Of a stretch of 64,000 nucleotides of DNA, positions 1 to 12,505 are shown one piece after another. A program made the position numbers and the translations under genes. Position 1 is the first letter of the stretch, and each line of letters opens with the position of its first letter. The stretch is from Dasypus novemcinctus. Taxonomy: Eukaryota; Chordata; Mammalia; Cingulata; Dasypodidae. The notes beneath the pieces were generated by a model that saw only the letters and a list, made by a program, of their open reading frames with translations, ran no database searches and was not told the DNA's origin. The DNA lies in assembly GCF_030445035.2 (NCBI RefSeq), contig NC_080680.1:49737212-49801211 (forward strand), written 5' to 3'.

Positions 1-68
1 AATGAAACAATGTGTGTAAAAACCCTGTGTCAGTCTGTGTTCTCTGAGAAGTAGGCTTCAAGATGGAA

Positions 69-485
69 TGTCTTAGTTTCCCAGGGATGCTGTAACATAA
101 AATAGAGACTAATTGACTTAAACAGGAGTTTATTTTCTCACAGATTTGGAGACTACAAGTCCAAAATCAAGATGCTGGCAGGAACACGCTTTCTTTGAAG
201 TCTGTAGTATTCTGGTGGTGGCTTGCTACCAATCCATAACTCCAGCCCTGCCTCCATCACTTGGCGGTCTCTCTCCCCATCTGTCTCTTCAGAAATTTGT
301 GTCCAAATTTCCTCTGCTTATAAGGACTCCAGTCATATTGGATTAAAGTACACCCTGATTCAGTTCAGCATTATTTTAATTAATAGGATCTTCAAAGATC
401 CTATTTACAAGTAAGTTTACATCCACAAGACTGGGGCTTAGGACTTAAACATGTCTTTGTAGGGGTTATGGTTTAATCCATAAAC
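69..485 (-). repeat. MaLR-type (MST/MLT1-like) LTR
   Basis: The sequence begins TGTCTTAGTTT and carries the antisense hallmarks of a MaLR LTR: a stretch reading 'tttattttctcacag', then 'aagtccaaaatcaag', then a pyrimidine-rich body and a 'gtgtccaaatttcctc...tataaggac' block. Reversed, this is the usual end of such LTRs (polyadenylation region followed by an end close to ...CTAAGACA). It contains no coding capacity. Family assignment is by recognition; the exact subfamily is not resolved. Confidence 0.7.
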
Positions 486-2700
486 TGAGATTAGATATAC
501 AAGTGATTTATTAGAGGAATTGATTGTGAAGGGAAAAGGGGGAGGAATTCATGGAAACTGGAAGAACCATCAGACCATGGGGGTAGGTCTGACTTTTGTG
601 AAGGAGAGAGTGAAACAAGGAAGGCTGGGCAGAAGAGTCTTAGACTGCAGCACAGGTCTAAGAAAATTCAGCAAGGTGGATGGGCAGTCCTTGAGCTAAA
701 TTCACCCATCAGAGGGGACTCTCATCTTCCAAGATTGGGCCCATCTTACTAACCTACTCTGTATGATCTAGAAGCCGTCCATGGGAAGTATGACCTGTAT
801 GAGAAGGCAGGATGGGTTTCAGATAGCTGAGCCCAATAGAGAAGTTGAGGTCAATTACACTCCCTGCTGTCAGAGATCTGAGACGCACACAGCCATGACC
901 ATGATAAATTCATAGGGCAGTGTCTAGACTTAGTAAGGGTTGGATAAAGGCTCTGCTATCTAATCTATTGTTCTGAAAGAAAAGCAAAAACTCCCCAAGC
1001 CTTTCAAACCCCATTCTATTCATTGTTCTAATTATTAGTGCATCTTGGGTCTCTTTCAGCAGTCACATGCTCTAAATATTGCAGATTCATAAAGCAAAAC
1101 AAACTCTATTAGCCCAGCGGGGAGCAATCCACTCAGCTAATCATTTATTGTAAATGCCACTCAGGTGCTGCCTTTAATGCATAAGTGCCAGGCATCCTAC
1201 TTTTGTCAACATTAGACTTGGAATAAAATCAGCATAGGATAGCTACCTGTGAGTATAGGCCACTTTGTCCCTTTCTTATTCTAATGGAGTGTGATTTTGA
1301 CACACCAAAGCCCTATTTACCTTTACTTGACTCTGGAGTAAAGAGTTGCACAACAAGTTGAATGACTTTTAGGGCTAGAAAATGCAGTTATAAATTCTTG
1401 GAATTTCACATGCAACAAGATCTACCCAGGCCATTTTCCATCATTCTTTCTCTTTTCTAGCTGAAAAATTAAGGATCAATACTAGCCAGGTGAGTTGTCA
1501 ATATCTGAATTTTTAAAAATCATTCAATAACTTTTCTGAGATAATGGAAAGTGCCAGATAAGAAAATGTACATCATTATTACCAGGAAAGAGCATTGTAA
1601 ACAGCACTTTTCTAATTCATTGACTGTTGGGAAAAATGTCATACAAATAAGGCCCCAGTGTTATTTCTTATCTGTATTCATCAGCGATGTCAGTTACCAC
1701 TGTCCTCAAAATAAAGCATTAGAAAGCATGACAGTTTTGGATTTCTTTTTTTCTCAGCAGAAAACATGTTGTGTTCAAGATAACATAGCACCAAGTAGGC
1801 CTGATAGGACTGTATTAACATCTGTGGATTGGCTTCCTCCATATTTAGAAGTTTTCCTATAGCACATCTTCAGTTTTCAGTTCTCTCTGATTCTTTGTTT
1901 AGAAAGTCCTCTTTAAAACCTTTCTACAGTTACATCAGGTTGGAAGAGAGACAATTCAGTTACCTTTCCTTGGCTCCATTTACACAGTCTTCCTATTCTT
2001 TTTCAGAGTTTATAAAAGACTTGTTCAGTTTCATTTTGTCATTACTCGGACACTCCATTCGTGTCAGAAATGACCTAGGTTGATGTGGTGGATTTTGAGA
2101 GCTCCTGCACTTGAGCTGGAATTTGGGCTAAAATAAGAAGAACAGCATAAGAACACAGCCCTGCAGGAGAGGGCTTGCACATCCTGGACCAGGGCCCTGG
2201 CTTGTGTGGGCAACTGTATTGTAAAGACAGAGTTCTAACAGGAAACAGTACTTGGTTGAAGATAACCAGAGAGACAAGCCAACTCTGAACCCATCAGGTG
2301 CTGGAAAGCCATGAACCAACACCAAGGTCATAGAACCTGAGGCAACATGGGGTAAGAATTTCAGAGCTATGAATTCAGGATAGAGTGGAAATAGGGTTTA
2401 GAGAGCCTGTAGGTAAGGTAAAAATTAGCAGGATCTAGGGGGTTTGCCATGAATAGAGTAATCTAGGTTTCTCCAGCTCATCACTATCCATTGAAAAGTA
2501 TGTGGCACATGAGTATTTGGGTTGTCTTAAAGGGCCAGATGCCAGATAGGTATACAGCAGAAGTGTTGTTCCCATCTTAGGTTAAACTTCCAAGTCCAAA
2601 TAGTGTGGGGACAAATTCAAGTTCCACACCAGCTGTTGTTATTTCCAAAAGATTTAGTCTTAGGGAAATGGAGCAAGATGCAGTTTTTAAATTTCTGGGT
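486..2700. other. unassigned AT-rich sequence, no gene seen
   Basis: I see no recognisable repeat, exon or RNA gene here. Reading frames are short (about 100 codons or fewer), lack family motifs and look like chance frames. Very old, decayed repeats cannot be excluded by eye. Confidence 0.5.
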
Positions 2701-4402
2701 AGAGATTTTGTAAATTGTGGACAATGGTGGAGTAGGAAGCTCCAGGAATCAGTCCTTCCACCAGAACAATTAAACAGGCAGGAAATGTCTGAATCAAATA
2801 TTTCGAAATTCCAGAGTCCAGTAGAACAGTATATGACATCCAGTGAAGAGTGGGAGGAAAAGGCTGATAATTGGAAGTAAATACCAGTGAATTGTGCTTT
2901 ACCCTGTCAGTGGAGGTGATTGCTGTCACCTACCCCACCACTGTCACAGCGGGCAGCACTGGGCTCCAGCCTCTGGTGTAGCTTGCTCGTGCCAGAGAGG
3001 GACATAAAAATCTAGTTCTTCAAGATGAGTGCATGTGCGAGGGAAGGAGAAGCAGTCTGATTGTTGATCATGGCTTTCAATTAGCTACTTCAGACTGCTG
3101 GAGGCCTGGCTCTGAGAGTTACTATTGTTCCAGCCCACCCCAGACAAAGGCAGTGAGGAGACTTAAAGATGGTATACTTCCTCAGAGTTGCCAAAGTTGC
3201 AGAGGACAACTGAAAGCCCGGATTTGCTGGACAGGTGCTGAGTCAAGAAAGTGCAGCTTTGGGGAGTATGGAAGAAGAGCCTGGTACCCTTCTTGGCCCC
3301 TCACTTATCAACCCCTCCCCCCCCCAAGGGCACTTTGAATCTTACCAGCACTCCCTTTGTGTGTCCCTGACTTTTTTCCAGCTAGGAAAGACTGACTTGG
3401 GAAATTCCTCTCCAGTGTACCTCACATCCCAGAATTTGTCATCCAGGAGAAAACAGCTTGAGAAAATAAAAGTAGTATGACAAACAATTGAGGCAGATGG
3501 CCTGGGGCAAAGGCTTACTTGCTTTTAGTCTGGTAGTGGAGCACCAGGGAGAAAGAAAAGGTCTCTCTCTTGGGAAGTAGAGTGGGCATTCAAACTCCTG
3601 TCAACAGGGGAATGCCTAGGGTCACTGGCAAGCACAATTCCAGGACAATACAAGGCCTGGAAAGGACACAGCCCTGATAGGAGGGCTGAATTCTGAGGGG
3701 AAAGCCACAGTCAATGCAAAACCAATTTGCAAAGATAGTGAAAGTTGTTTTTATGTAGATTAAATTAGATTTGTTAGCTGACAACACTCAAGAAAATCTC
3801 TGTCATATCACTACCTGGATTCAAACTCAAGAAACAGGCATCTCAGGGAATCAATCCCAAAGTTAACATCTTAAAACATTAAAAAAATACAGTGTGCATG
3901 CAACAAAAGATTACAAGATAAACAATAACAACACATACACACAAAAAGCAACAGGAAATCATGATCCATCCAAAGGAAGAGGATAAAATCCAGAAAACAT
4001 CTATAAAGAAAACCAGACTGTGGACATAGTGGACAAAGACTTTTTAAAAATCTTTATACTTAGGGGGATGAAGGAAAATACACAAAAAGAACCAAAGGGT
4101 ATCACAGAAACAATGAATGAACAATATGAGAATCTTAAAAGAGTTAGATATTTTAAAAAGTAACCAAACAGAACTACTGACGTTGAAGACCATAATAAAT
4201 GAAATAAAAAATTCCTAGTAGAGTTTCAAGAGCAGATTGGTGGTGGCAGTAGAAAGAATCAGTGAACTCAAAGGCAAGACATTTAAAATGAGTCAGGCTG
4301 AAGAATAGAAAGAAAAAAAGAATTACAAAAGGTGAAAATAGCCTAAGAGACCTATGGGACACTAACAAACATACCAACAAACACATTATGGAAGTCCCAG
4401 AA

Positions 4403-5352
4403 TGTGGTGGTTTGAGTCATTTGTGGACTCCAGAAAATCCAGTTCTTAAAGGTAATCCTTTCTAGTGCATAAAAACCTATTTAGGGAAGCAAATGTGATT
4501 CAAGTGATTGGGCTCCTGTCTTCCATATGGGAAACCCCAGGTTTGATTCCCAGGGCCTCTTGGTGAAGGGAAACTGGCCTGCACCATGGAGAGCTGGTGG
4601 CCCATGCCACAGAGATCTGGTGGCCCTTGCCAGGGAGAGATGGCACAGCAAGATGATGCAACAAAGGGAGGTGCAGAGGAGAAACAGTGAGAGATGCAGT
4701 GGACCAGGGAGCTGAGGTGGCTCAAGCAATTGAGTGCCTCTCTCCCACACCAGAAGGTCCTGGAATAAGTTCCCAGTCCCTCCTAAAAAGAGAAAGATGA
4801 GAAAAAAAGACAAGCAGACATGGAAAGAACACACAATGAAGGACACAGAGAGCAGATAGTGAGTGCAAATAACAATGGGGAAGGGGTAATTTAAAAATAC
4901 CTATTGTAGATGGAACCTTTTGATTAGATTCAGTTAAGGGACCTTTCTTTTGATTAGATCACTTCAGTAGAGTATGACCCAAGGTCTGTCTTAATCCTCT
5001 TACTAGAGTCCTTTATAAACAGAGTAATAAAAACCTGTAGACACAGGACAAAAGCAGAGACAGAGAGAAACCTCCAGAAGCTGAAATCAATGGTACCCAG
5101 GTGAGAGAAAAGCAAAAGATGGAGCAGCCTGAGGCTGAAAGCAACAAGGCCCAGAGGAGAGGGGAGAGATGAGTGGATGCCACCATGTGCCTGATCACCT
5201 ACAGCTGTCACTCAAGGCAATTTTCTGATAATGCCTTGATTTGGACACTTTCACGCTCTCAGAACTGTAAGCTCTTAACTTAATAAATCCCCTTTGTAAA
5301 AGCCAACCCATTTCTGGTATATTGTCTTGGCAGGCTTTAGCAAACTAAAACA
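4403..5352 (+). mobile_element. solo LTR (ERVL/MaLR-like) inside L1 ORF1
   Basis: The element starts TGTGGTGGTTTGA and ends ...CTAAAACA, so it has the TG...CA termini of an LTR. It is flanked by the 5-bp direct repeat CAGAA (4398-4402 and 5353-5357). Joining the flanks restores L1 ORF1 sequence that matches the second L1 of this window near 13345, which proves the insertion. An AATAAA signal lies near 5281 ahead of the 3' end. With the inserted SINE removed the LTR is about 540 bp. A shorter relative is at 53964-54317. No internal retroviral genes are present, as expected of a solo LTR left by LTR-LTR recombination. Confidence 0.8.
4484..4892 (+). mobile_element. composite tRNA-derived SINE (long armadillo type)
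   Basis: The 5' head has a tRNA-like promoter: 'gattcaagtgattggg' in the A-box position and 'ggtttgattcccagg' as a B box (4540-4555). The body includes 'atggcacagcaagatgatgcaac'-type sequence, and a second tRNA-like head follows near 4711 ('gctgaggtggctcaagcaattgag'). The element therefore has two promoter-like heads in tandem. It lies inside the LTR at 4403-5352 and is flanked by imperfect copies of 'aaaaacctatt' (about 4471-4481 and 4893-4905), read as a target-site duplication. Relatives are at 14354-14858 and, inverted, 63700-64000. Confidence 0.75.
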
Positions 5353-6650
5353 CAGAAGGAAAAGATAGAGATAACGGGACAGAAGGAATATTCAAAGAAA
5401 GAATGGCAGGAGATTTCCCAAAACTAGGAAAAGATATGGATATGCACATCCAAGAAGCCCAGGATAAACTTGAAGATTAATATGCCCCATCATATCCTGA
5501 TAAAACTGACGAATATAAAGGACAAGGAGCGAGTTCTGAAAGTTGGAAGAGAAAAGCAGTTTGTTATGTACAAGAAGTTCTCAATGAGATTAAGTGTTGC
5601 TTTCTCATTAGAAACCATAGAGGGAAGAAAGCAGAGGGTTGAAATAAAGTGCTGAGAGAAAACAATTGCCAATGAAGAATTTTATGTCTGGTAAGACTTT
5701 CTTTCAAAAGTGAGGGAGAAATAAAGACATTCCCATATAAACAAAAGCTGAGGGAATTCATTACAAGATCTTCCCTACAAGCAATATGAAAGGGAGTTAT
5801 ACAGATTAAAAGGAAAAGACACTAGACAGTTGTTCAAAATGACATAAAGAAATACAGACTTCTGGTAAAGGTAACCATATAAGCAATTATAAATGCCTGT
5901 AAAATGGTATTATATTCTTTGGTGTGCTCTACTTCTTATTTCCTACAGGCTGTAAAATGCAAATGCATAAAAAGCAATGCTACAACTATGGTTTTGGACA
6001 TAAATATACAAAGATAAAATTTGTAACAAGCACAAAAAGGATAGGAAGGATGTGAGGGGTATATGGTGTATGCATGCTATTGAAGTCAAGTTGATAACAC
6101 ATCAAATATGACTGCTATATATTTAGAATGTTAAATTTTTGCCCCATGGTAATCACAAGGAAAATGTATGAAAAATATGTCAAGAAAGAAATGAAAAGGG
6201 ACTTAATATGTATACAATACAGAAAATCAAATAAATATGAAAGTAGGCATTAGCGGAAGAATTGAGGGACAGAAAAGGTGTAAGACTTACCAACACTAAA
6301 TAGCAAAATGGCAGAAGAAAGTCCTGCATTATCAGCAGTGACTTTAAACATAAATGGATTAAACTCTTCAGTCAAAAGGCAGAGATTGGCAGAATGGATA
6401 AAAAGCATGGCCCAACTGCATATTGTTTACAGAAGCCTCACCTTAAATTCAAATGCATAAATAAGTTGAAAGTGAAAAGATGAAAAACATTATACCAGGC
6501 AAGTTGTAACTAAAAGAGACCTAGGTAGCTATATTAATCTAGACTTTAAGTCAAAAGCAGTTTCAAGGGACAAAGGCAGTCATTACATACTGATAAAGGG
6601 GTCAATTCAACAAGATATAACAGTTATAAATATATATGCATCTAACAGTC

Positions 6651-9354
6651 AAGGTTGTACATGGAGCCTAGTGGGTTCACCAAATAATTTGACTTTATTT
6701 TGGACAACAGTGAAGCACTGTAACAAATTTAAGCCAGTGACTGATGTGATCAGATCTGGAAGTTGTGTAAAAAAATGACAGGTTTGGAATAATAGAAGGC
6801 TTGGAGACCTGTTGGAAGGTTGTTGGATTGGATTTAAAGGGATATCTTAGATATAATAGAGCAGAGATATCTAAATGACCACCCATGAGCCAAATAGAAT
6901 TCAGAGTTGTATTTTGTTTTGCCTGCAGTAACTCATTTAATATTTTTTTAAAAATTCAAATTAATTGCCATATGATCAGGTTGCAGATAAAAATCTGGAT
7001 TTCCATAATTCTTTGAAAAAATATAATATTCCAGCCTGGCCCATGCTCTTGCCCACCAAAAGTTGGCTGGAGCTTATAATAGATGAGGTGTGCATTCTCC
7101 ATGTCACTGCACTACCCAGCTCTTCCTTCTTTGGTTATAACACTGGAGTAAAGAGTCAATAGACCTTTGGTCATTTGTGCCATCTGAGGCATCTTCACAA
7201 ACTGAGTCTCTACTGAACTACCTCCGGTGGAATTCAATTGGTAACATGGGTCTCCCTGTTGAAAATCATGGCATTTCTTTGGCATCCCCTGATTTTACAA
7301 CCATTTTTTAATTCAAGTTTTCTTAATGGTGGCTTGACTCAAATACTAAAGTGGTTTTGGTGGTAGCTGTAAGGAACCCTTCTTAAAAATAAACTCTTAG
7401 GGTTTCCCAATTGTATAAGAAATCAAGTAGCCAATGAGTACTTGTAATCGGCCAGCACAGATCTGGACACTGTAGAGGGTGCCAAAGGATATAAGACTGG
7501 TTACAAACCCTTACAGAGTTCAGCAATCTATTTACAAGCCATTTCAATGTACTAGCTGAAGCTATCAAGTCTTGCCCCTTCGGACTCTAAACAGTAGGGT
7601 ACTATTTGGTGCAATGAAGCAGCTACTTCTTCAATAGTGCCCTGAGTCCTGAAAGAATTTCTGTGTCACTTGAAGGGGTAGAAGCTGCAAGCAGAGAACA
7701 GCATCCAAACTCGGTCTGTGTAATCTATTCACACCTGGATCCTCAGTGTTCACTGCAGGGTAATCAGAGTGTTTATTATAAATGAGGGAATTCCTTTGAG
7801 CTCCTAGTGACGCTGAGCAGTCAGTATGTCCTTGTGAGCAAGATTGGAATTGCTAAATTATTATAAATTGCTATTTATTCTCCCTCTAAACTATGGTTTT
7901 AGGAGATAATACCACACAGTTGTTAGTGTCTTGTTTTTCTTAATGTTCAGCAAATTTATACATCTTCTGAGACAACAAATACCCTTACCAGCAATAAGAA
8001 TAAATTATGGCAATAAATATATTATACAGTGACCTAATAGGAAAATGATAATCTCTTAAAACGTCACATAGTAGCATTTAATTTACATTTCAAAGGCAGT
8101 TACCATGGGCAATTATAAGTTAATTAAATATTGATTACTGTAAGAGCTCTATTGTGATTTAGGATGTATGCAGTGTAGAATAAATCTGGCTGACTTGAAA
8201 TAATCGCAAAATGACATTAGTAACTACTGTGTAATTACATTTTTATGGTTATTAAATGTGACTAAACAAGCTAAATATTTATGGTGAACAAGTAAAATAT
8301 AATGGTGAGAAAAGAATATTGGTTTCTCAGTATCTACTTTTACCCTATATTTATCTTACAAAAGAGTCACTAAATATTTGAACTTTCATGTTTTTTATTA
8401 TTTTAAAATTTGATTCTCAATTCTCTCTGTGGAACACTGAAGTATTTTCAAGAGAAATCTTGGGAGCCTTTTGTGTTGTGCCTGTTGACATTCTTAAAAG
8501 CAATCAATAGTAAATTACTATATAGTAAGCTTCTCTACTTTCTTTCGACACATTTTTATCTTCCTTCAAAGTTCATGTTTTTGAACTCCAAAGTCAACTT
8601 ATTTGTTGTTCCTCTTTTGCCTCTTAACTAGGAGAGTATCATCTAGTAAATACCAATTAAATCCAAATAAAACTAATTTTTGCTATTCCTCTGGCTACCC
8701 ATCAGAAGAGCAATTTTGAGAAAGTTTCTAACATTTGAGGGTAAACCCAAAATTTGCCCTTTACAGCAAGATAATGTGCAAGGACTTCTTAAAATAATTT
8801 CTAGACTTGGTCCTTATAACTTTCCATTCATGTTATCCCTTCCTTCTACCCATTCATCCAAATAGCTATTTATTCAACTAGTCATTATGATCAATTCTAC
8901 ATAATATTGTGAATAAATTTGGTCCATTGACTACTCCCCTAGAAACCAAATACTGTTGCTACTGGAGGCTAGATAGGTACATTGATGGAACTTAGAATAC
9001 TGCTTAAAAACTGACTTAAAATTTGCCTCCTACAACAAAATGTAGGCCCCTGGGTTGCTATTTGTCTGCTGATGCAAAAAACAGTAGCTCAAATGGATGC
9101 AATGGGTGCCACCGCAGCATTGCCTCTCCTAGTCTGCTCCCTCAAGCAATTGCAATGAAGTAAGACTTCACCTAAACAAGGACAGGAAATATAATTAAAA
9201 TAATGGACTGATGAAATGGAGAAATACTAAAGAATTATTGTGTGCCTGACATGTAAAAAATCCCTAACAACAACATTTAAATAAGACAAACTCTTAGATT
9301 CAGTCTTTTCTAAGATTCAGGTGAAATATTAGTAAATTGCCATTTAATCATTTA
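6651..9354. other. unassigned AT-rich sequence
   Basis: No gene, RNA gene or confident repeat family is seen. Reading frames are all under 75 codons and motif-free. The stretch is AT-rich with scattered short A and T runs. Confidence 0.45.
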
Positions 9355-9395
9355 TTAAACCTATAATATATGCCTGGCCCTGTGTCTGCCCTTTA

Positions 9396-9398
<3 letters not shown>
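9355..9398 (-). repeat. MIR fragment, part 1 (split by L1)
   Basis: The text 'tttattaaacctataatatatgcctggccctgtgtct' corresponds to the antisense 3' end of MIR/L2-type repeats (usual form 'tttattgagcacctactatgtgccaggcactgtgct'). The remainder of the same repeat appears to resume at 11713 after an inserted L1. Confidence 0.5.

Positions 9399-9418
<20 letters not shown>
9399..9418. repeat. (AT)n microsatellite
   Basis: About ten AT dinucleotides lie directly beside the T-run that marks the L1 poly(A) end on the minus strand. It may have grown from the insertion junction. Confidence 0.85.
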
Positions 9419-9426
<8 letters not shown>

Positions 9427-10618
9427 TAAGCAAATCAATTGTATTGATACATATTAAGAAAGCATACAGTTCACCCAAAGTGTACAATCAGTGTATTTGG
9501 TATAATCACATAGTTGTGCATTCACTTGTTAGAGGATTTTCATTATTTCAGTAATAATAAAACAAAAATCAGACAATCAAACAAACAAGAAAATTCTTCA
9601 CCTCTCAGTCTCTCTCTGTTTCCCCTGCTGTACATAGGTGCTATTTCTGGCTATTCTTGCACAATTACTTATTTATTTATTAAGCAACTTTATTGAGATA
9701 TAGTTACATGCCACATGCTATATCCAACATGTATAATCAATGGCTTTTAGTATAATCACGATGTTGCACATTCATCTCAAAAATTTTAGAACAATTTAAT
9801 TACTCCAAAAAGAAAGACTCCATACTCCTTAGCATTCTTTCCTCAGTCCTACATAACCACTAATCTAATTTCATCTTTATAAAGTTATTTATATTTACTT
9901 TTTAAATAAATGGAATCATACAACATGTACCACTCTGTGTCTGGTCTCCTTCACTTAGTATAATGTGGGTTTTTTTGGTCTGATATTAACATTTTGTAGT
10001 ATTAACCAACATTCATTCAGCTTCAAAGGAAAACAGTCTTACATATGCAATTTTACCCATTTTCATATTTCACAAATGTATTTCACATAATATATTTAGT
10101 ACATAATAGCGCAACCATACAATATTTATTCTTTTGTATCTAGCTAGTTTCACTCAACGTAATGCCCCCCAGGTTCATCCATGTTGTCATATGCTTCTTG
10201 ACTTCATTTCTTCTTAGTGCTGCATAATATTCCATCGTGTGTATACTCCACAGTTTGTTTATCCATTCATCAGTTGATGAACACCTGGATTGTTTCCAAC
10301 TTTTGGCTATCATGAATAATGCTGCTATGAACACTGGTGTACAGATGCCCATTTGTGTCTCTGCTCTCACTTCTTCTGGGTATATACTTAGCAATGGTAT
10401 TGCCAGGACCAATGACAAGTCTATGTTCAACTCCTTTAGTAACTACCAAACAGTCCTATACTTGGCTATACCATTCCACATTCCCACCAACAGTAAACAA
10501 GCATATCTTCACCAACATTTACAGTTTTCTGACTTTTTAATAGTGGCTAATCTAAAAGGTATACAATGTTATCTCCTTGTAGTTTTGATTTGCATTTCCC
10601 TAATTGCTAATGAGTTCA
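9419..10618 (-). mobile_element. L1 3' segment (ORF2 C-terminus and 3' UTR), minus strand
   Basis: On the minus strand this reads as the last part of L1 ORF2 and a 3' UTR, ending in a T-run (poly A of the element) near 9418-9428. Plus-strand landmarks typical of reversed L1 3' ends are 'ttcatccatgttgtcat', 'ataatattccat' and 'ccacattcccaccaacag'. The element's 5' end of this segment, at 10618, corresponds to the same L1 position at which the adjoining inverted segment ends (near 11712). Together the two form one L1 insertion with an inverted 5' part. Confidence 0.8.
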
Positions 10619-11712
10619 GCAAAGTGGTGGGATACAAGATTAATACACAAAAATCAATAGTGCTTCTATACACTACTGAAGGGTAACCTGAGGAGAAATC
10701 AGAAAAAAAAGAATCAAATATTTAGGAATAAACTTAACCAAGGACATAAAGAACTTGTATTAAAAAACTACAAAGCATTGCTGAAAGAAACAGATGATGT
10801 AAATAAATGGAAGGATATTCCTTGTTCATGGATTGAAAGACTGAATATTGTTAAGATGTCAATTCTACCCAAGCTGGTTTACAGATTCAATACCATCCCA
10901 ATAAAAATCCCAACAGCCCTTTTTTTCCCAGAAAAGGAAAAGCCAATTATGAAATTTATTTGGAAATGTAAGTGGCCCTGAATAGCCAAAAATGTCTTTA
11001 AAAAGAAGAGTGAAGTTGGAGGACTTTCACTTCCTGACTTTAAAGCATATTACTTAGCTACAGTGGTAAAAACGGCATGGTACTGGAATAAAGACTGATG
11101 GATTGAGCAATGGAACCAAATCAAGAACTCAGAAGTAGATCCTCACATCTACAATCAAGTTATTTTTGACAAGGCTATTAGGCCCATACAGCTGGACCTG
11201 AACAGTCTATTCAACAAATGGTGCTGGGAGAACTGGACAGACATATCCAAAAGAAAGAAAGAAGATGCCTATCTCACATCTTATACAAAAATTAACTCAA
11301 AATGGATCCAGGACATAAATATAAAAACAACAATGAAAATCCTAGGAGAAAATGTGGGAAAACATCTTCAAGATTTTGTGGTAGGCATTAGTTTTTTGAA
11401 CCTTATATCCAAAGCATGAGCAACAAAATTAAAAATAGATAAATGGGACCTCCTCAAAATTCAACACTTTTGTACCTCAAAGGACTTTGTCAAAACTGTA
11501 CAAAGGCAGCTAACTCCATGGGAGAAAATATTTAGCCATCATATATCTGATAAAGGTTTAATATCCATGATATTTAAGGAGATCATACAACTCAACAATA
11601 AAAAAGAAAAACTGTATGATTAAAAAATGGGCAAAAGACTTGAAATGACAACTGTCCAAAGAAGGAACACAAATGACAAAGAAACATATGAAAATCTGCT
11701 CAAAATCACTAG
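10619..11712 (+). mobile_element. L1 inverted 5' segment (ORF2 C-terminal region)
   Basis: Reading plus, the segment encodes pieces of the L1 ORF2 protein downstream of the reverse-transcriptase core. Frames at about 10619-10690 and 10778-10980 contain 'WKDIPCSW', '[15 protein letters not shown]' and 'KFIWKCKW', matching the well-known WK.IPCSW...IVKM.ILPK.IYRF motif of mammalian L1. It ends near 11712 with 'atcactagcaactagg', the same ORF2 position at which the minus-strand segment starts. Stops and frameshifts make it inactive. Confidence 0.8.
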
Positions 11713-11880
11713 CAACTAGGAAAATATGTTTTATTTCATTTAAATTTGTACTCCATATAGCAATCAAACTTTGTAGGGACTATTAATTTCATGTTACAGA
11801 TTAACTACCTGGGGCTTGGAGTGGTTAAAAACTTGTCTAAGATAATACAATAATAACTTTCATAGTCCATTTTCAAACCT
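11713..11880 (-). repeat. MIR fragment, part 2
   Basis: 'ttcatgttacagattaactacctggggctt' and 'gtctaagataatac' correspond to the antisense MIR core ('cattttacagatgaggaaactgaggct...aaggtcacac'). This fits with 9355-9398 as one MIR split by the L1. Confidence 0.55.
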
Positions 11881-12334
11881 TAGTATATATCCCCCAAAAG
11901 CCCTTTCTCTTTTCCATTCTATTATCCTGCTTTTTGTTTTGAAACTCGATGCCCATCTACTTTGTCTATTCACCTCTATTTATTTGAAGAGATAATGTTT
12001 TGAAAACTTTTGTTTAAATCAATATTAGCTGAAATATGCTTTGTTTGGGGCAAGGGATACCATTTAAAGAACCCAACCTGTTGTAAAGTGAGAATTCATT
12101 TGATGATGTGCATGATAATCCTTTGATTTATCTTTTGTTTCTCCCATGAATTTCACAGTCCAATGTTCTAAAACAGGGACAAAGTTGTAAAGGTCTTAGT
12201 GTGAGCCATATTGTGTCAGAAATCTCAAATTTAAAAATGAATTCATCTTTAGATTTTTCTAGTTCATGTACATTATAGAATGTGAGAATAAGTAAACCAT
12301 TAAGCTGATAATTTTTGAGTACTGTTTATGATAC

Positions 12335-12505
12335 CAATATTATGCAAAGCATTTACTTATGTTATTTCTAGCAGTTATAAATACCTGCTTTTTTTAATGT
12401 GGAAATTAAGGCTCAGGGAAATTAATTAACTTTCCCCAAAGTTACTGGCATATTAAACAGTATAAATGGGACTCATTCATATGTCTTTCTCAGCTGTACC
12501 AGGTT
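12335..12505 (-). repeat. MIR, minus strand
   Basis: Antisense MIR landmarks are visible in order: a 'gcaaagcatttacttatgttattt' block, 'ggaaattaaggctcagggaaattaa' in place of the canonical 'gaggaaactgaggctcagagaggtta', and a degraded 3' part near 12490. Old and diverged. Confidence 0.6.

Larger units (their letters stand above)
2700..6650 (+). mobile_element. old L1 LINE, 5' half (5' UTR, ORF1, start of ORF2), interrupted and 3'-truncated
   Basis: The segment near 2725 reads 'atggtggagtaggaagctcc', followed by 'ggaatcagtcc', which resembles the 5' UTR start of older mammalian L1 (L1M/ME type). An ORF1 coiled-coil region lies about 4060-4400. The ORF1 RNA-binding and C-terminal domain follows at about 5353-5830; its remnants include the block ending near 5555 that corresponds to the L1 'KAAREK' motif, here KVGREK. 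The ORF2 endonuclease start is around 6300-6650 ('...atggattaaactc', 'caattcaacaaga'). All frames are broken by stops and indels. Sequence similar to L1 stops near 6650, so the reverse-transcriptase part and 3' end are absent. A solo LTR (4403-5352) splits ORF1. The 5' boundary is approximate. Confidence 0.75.

Noticed and set aside
4403-5352. Possible endogenous retrovirus with internal genes
   Set aside because: Only one LTR is present and its flanks rejoin L1 sequence directly, so no internal region remains.
9399-9428. Possible CRISPR-like or regulatory AT repeat
   Set aside because: It is a plain AT microsatellite joined to the T-run of a reversed L1 tail.
10237-10686. Plus-strand frame of 149 codons
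   Set aside because: Most of it is the antisense of L1 ORF2 and it crosses the inversion junction at 10618/10619; it is not a separate gene.
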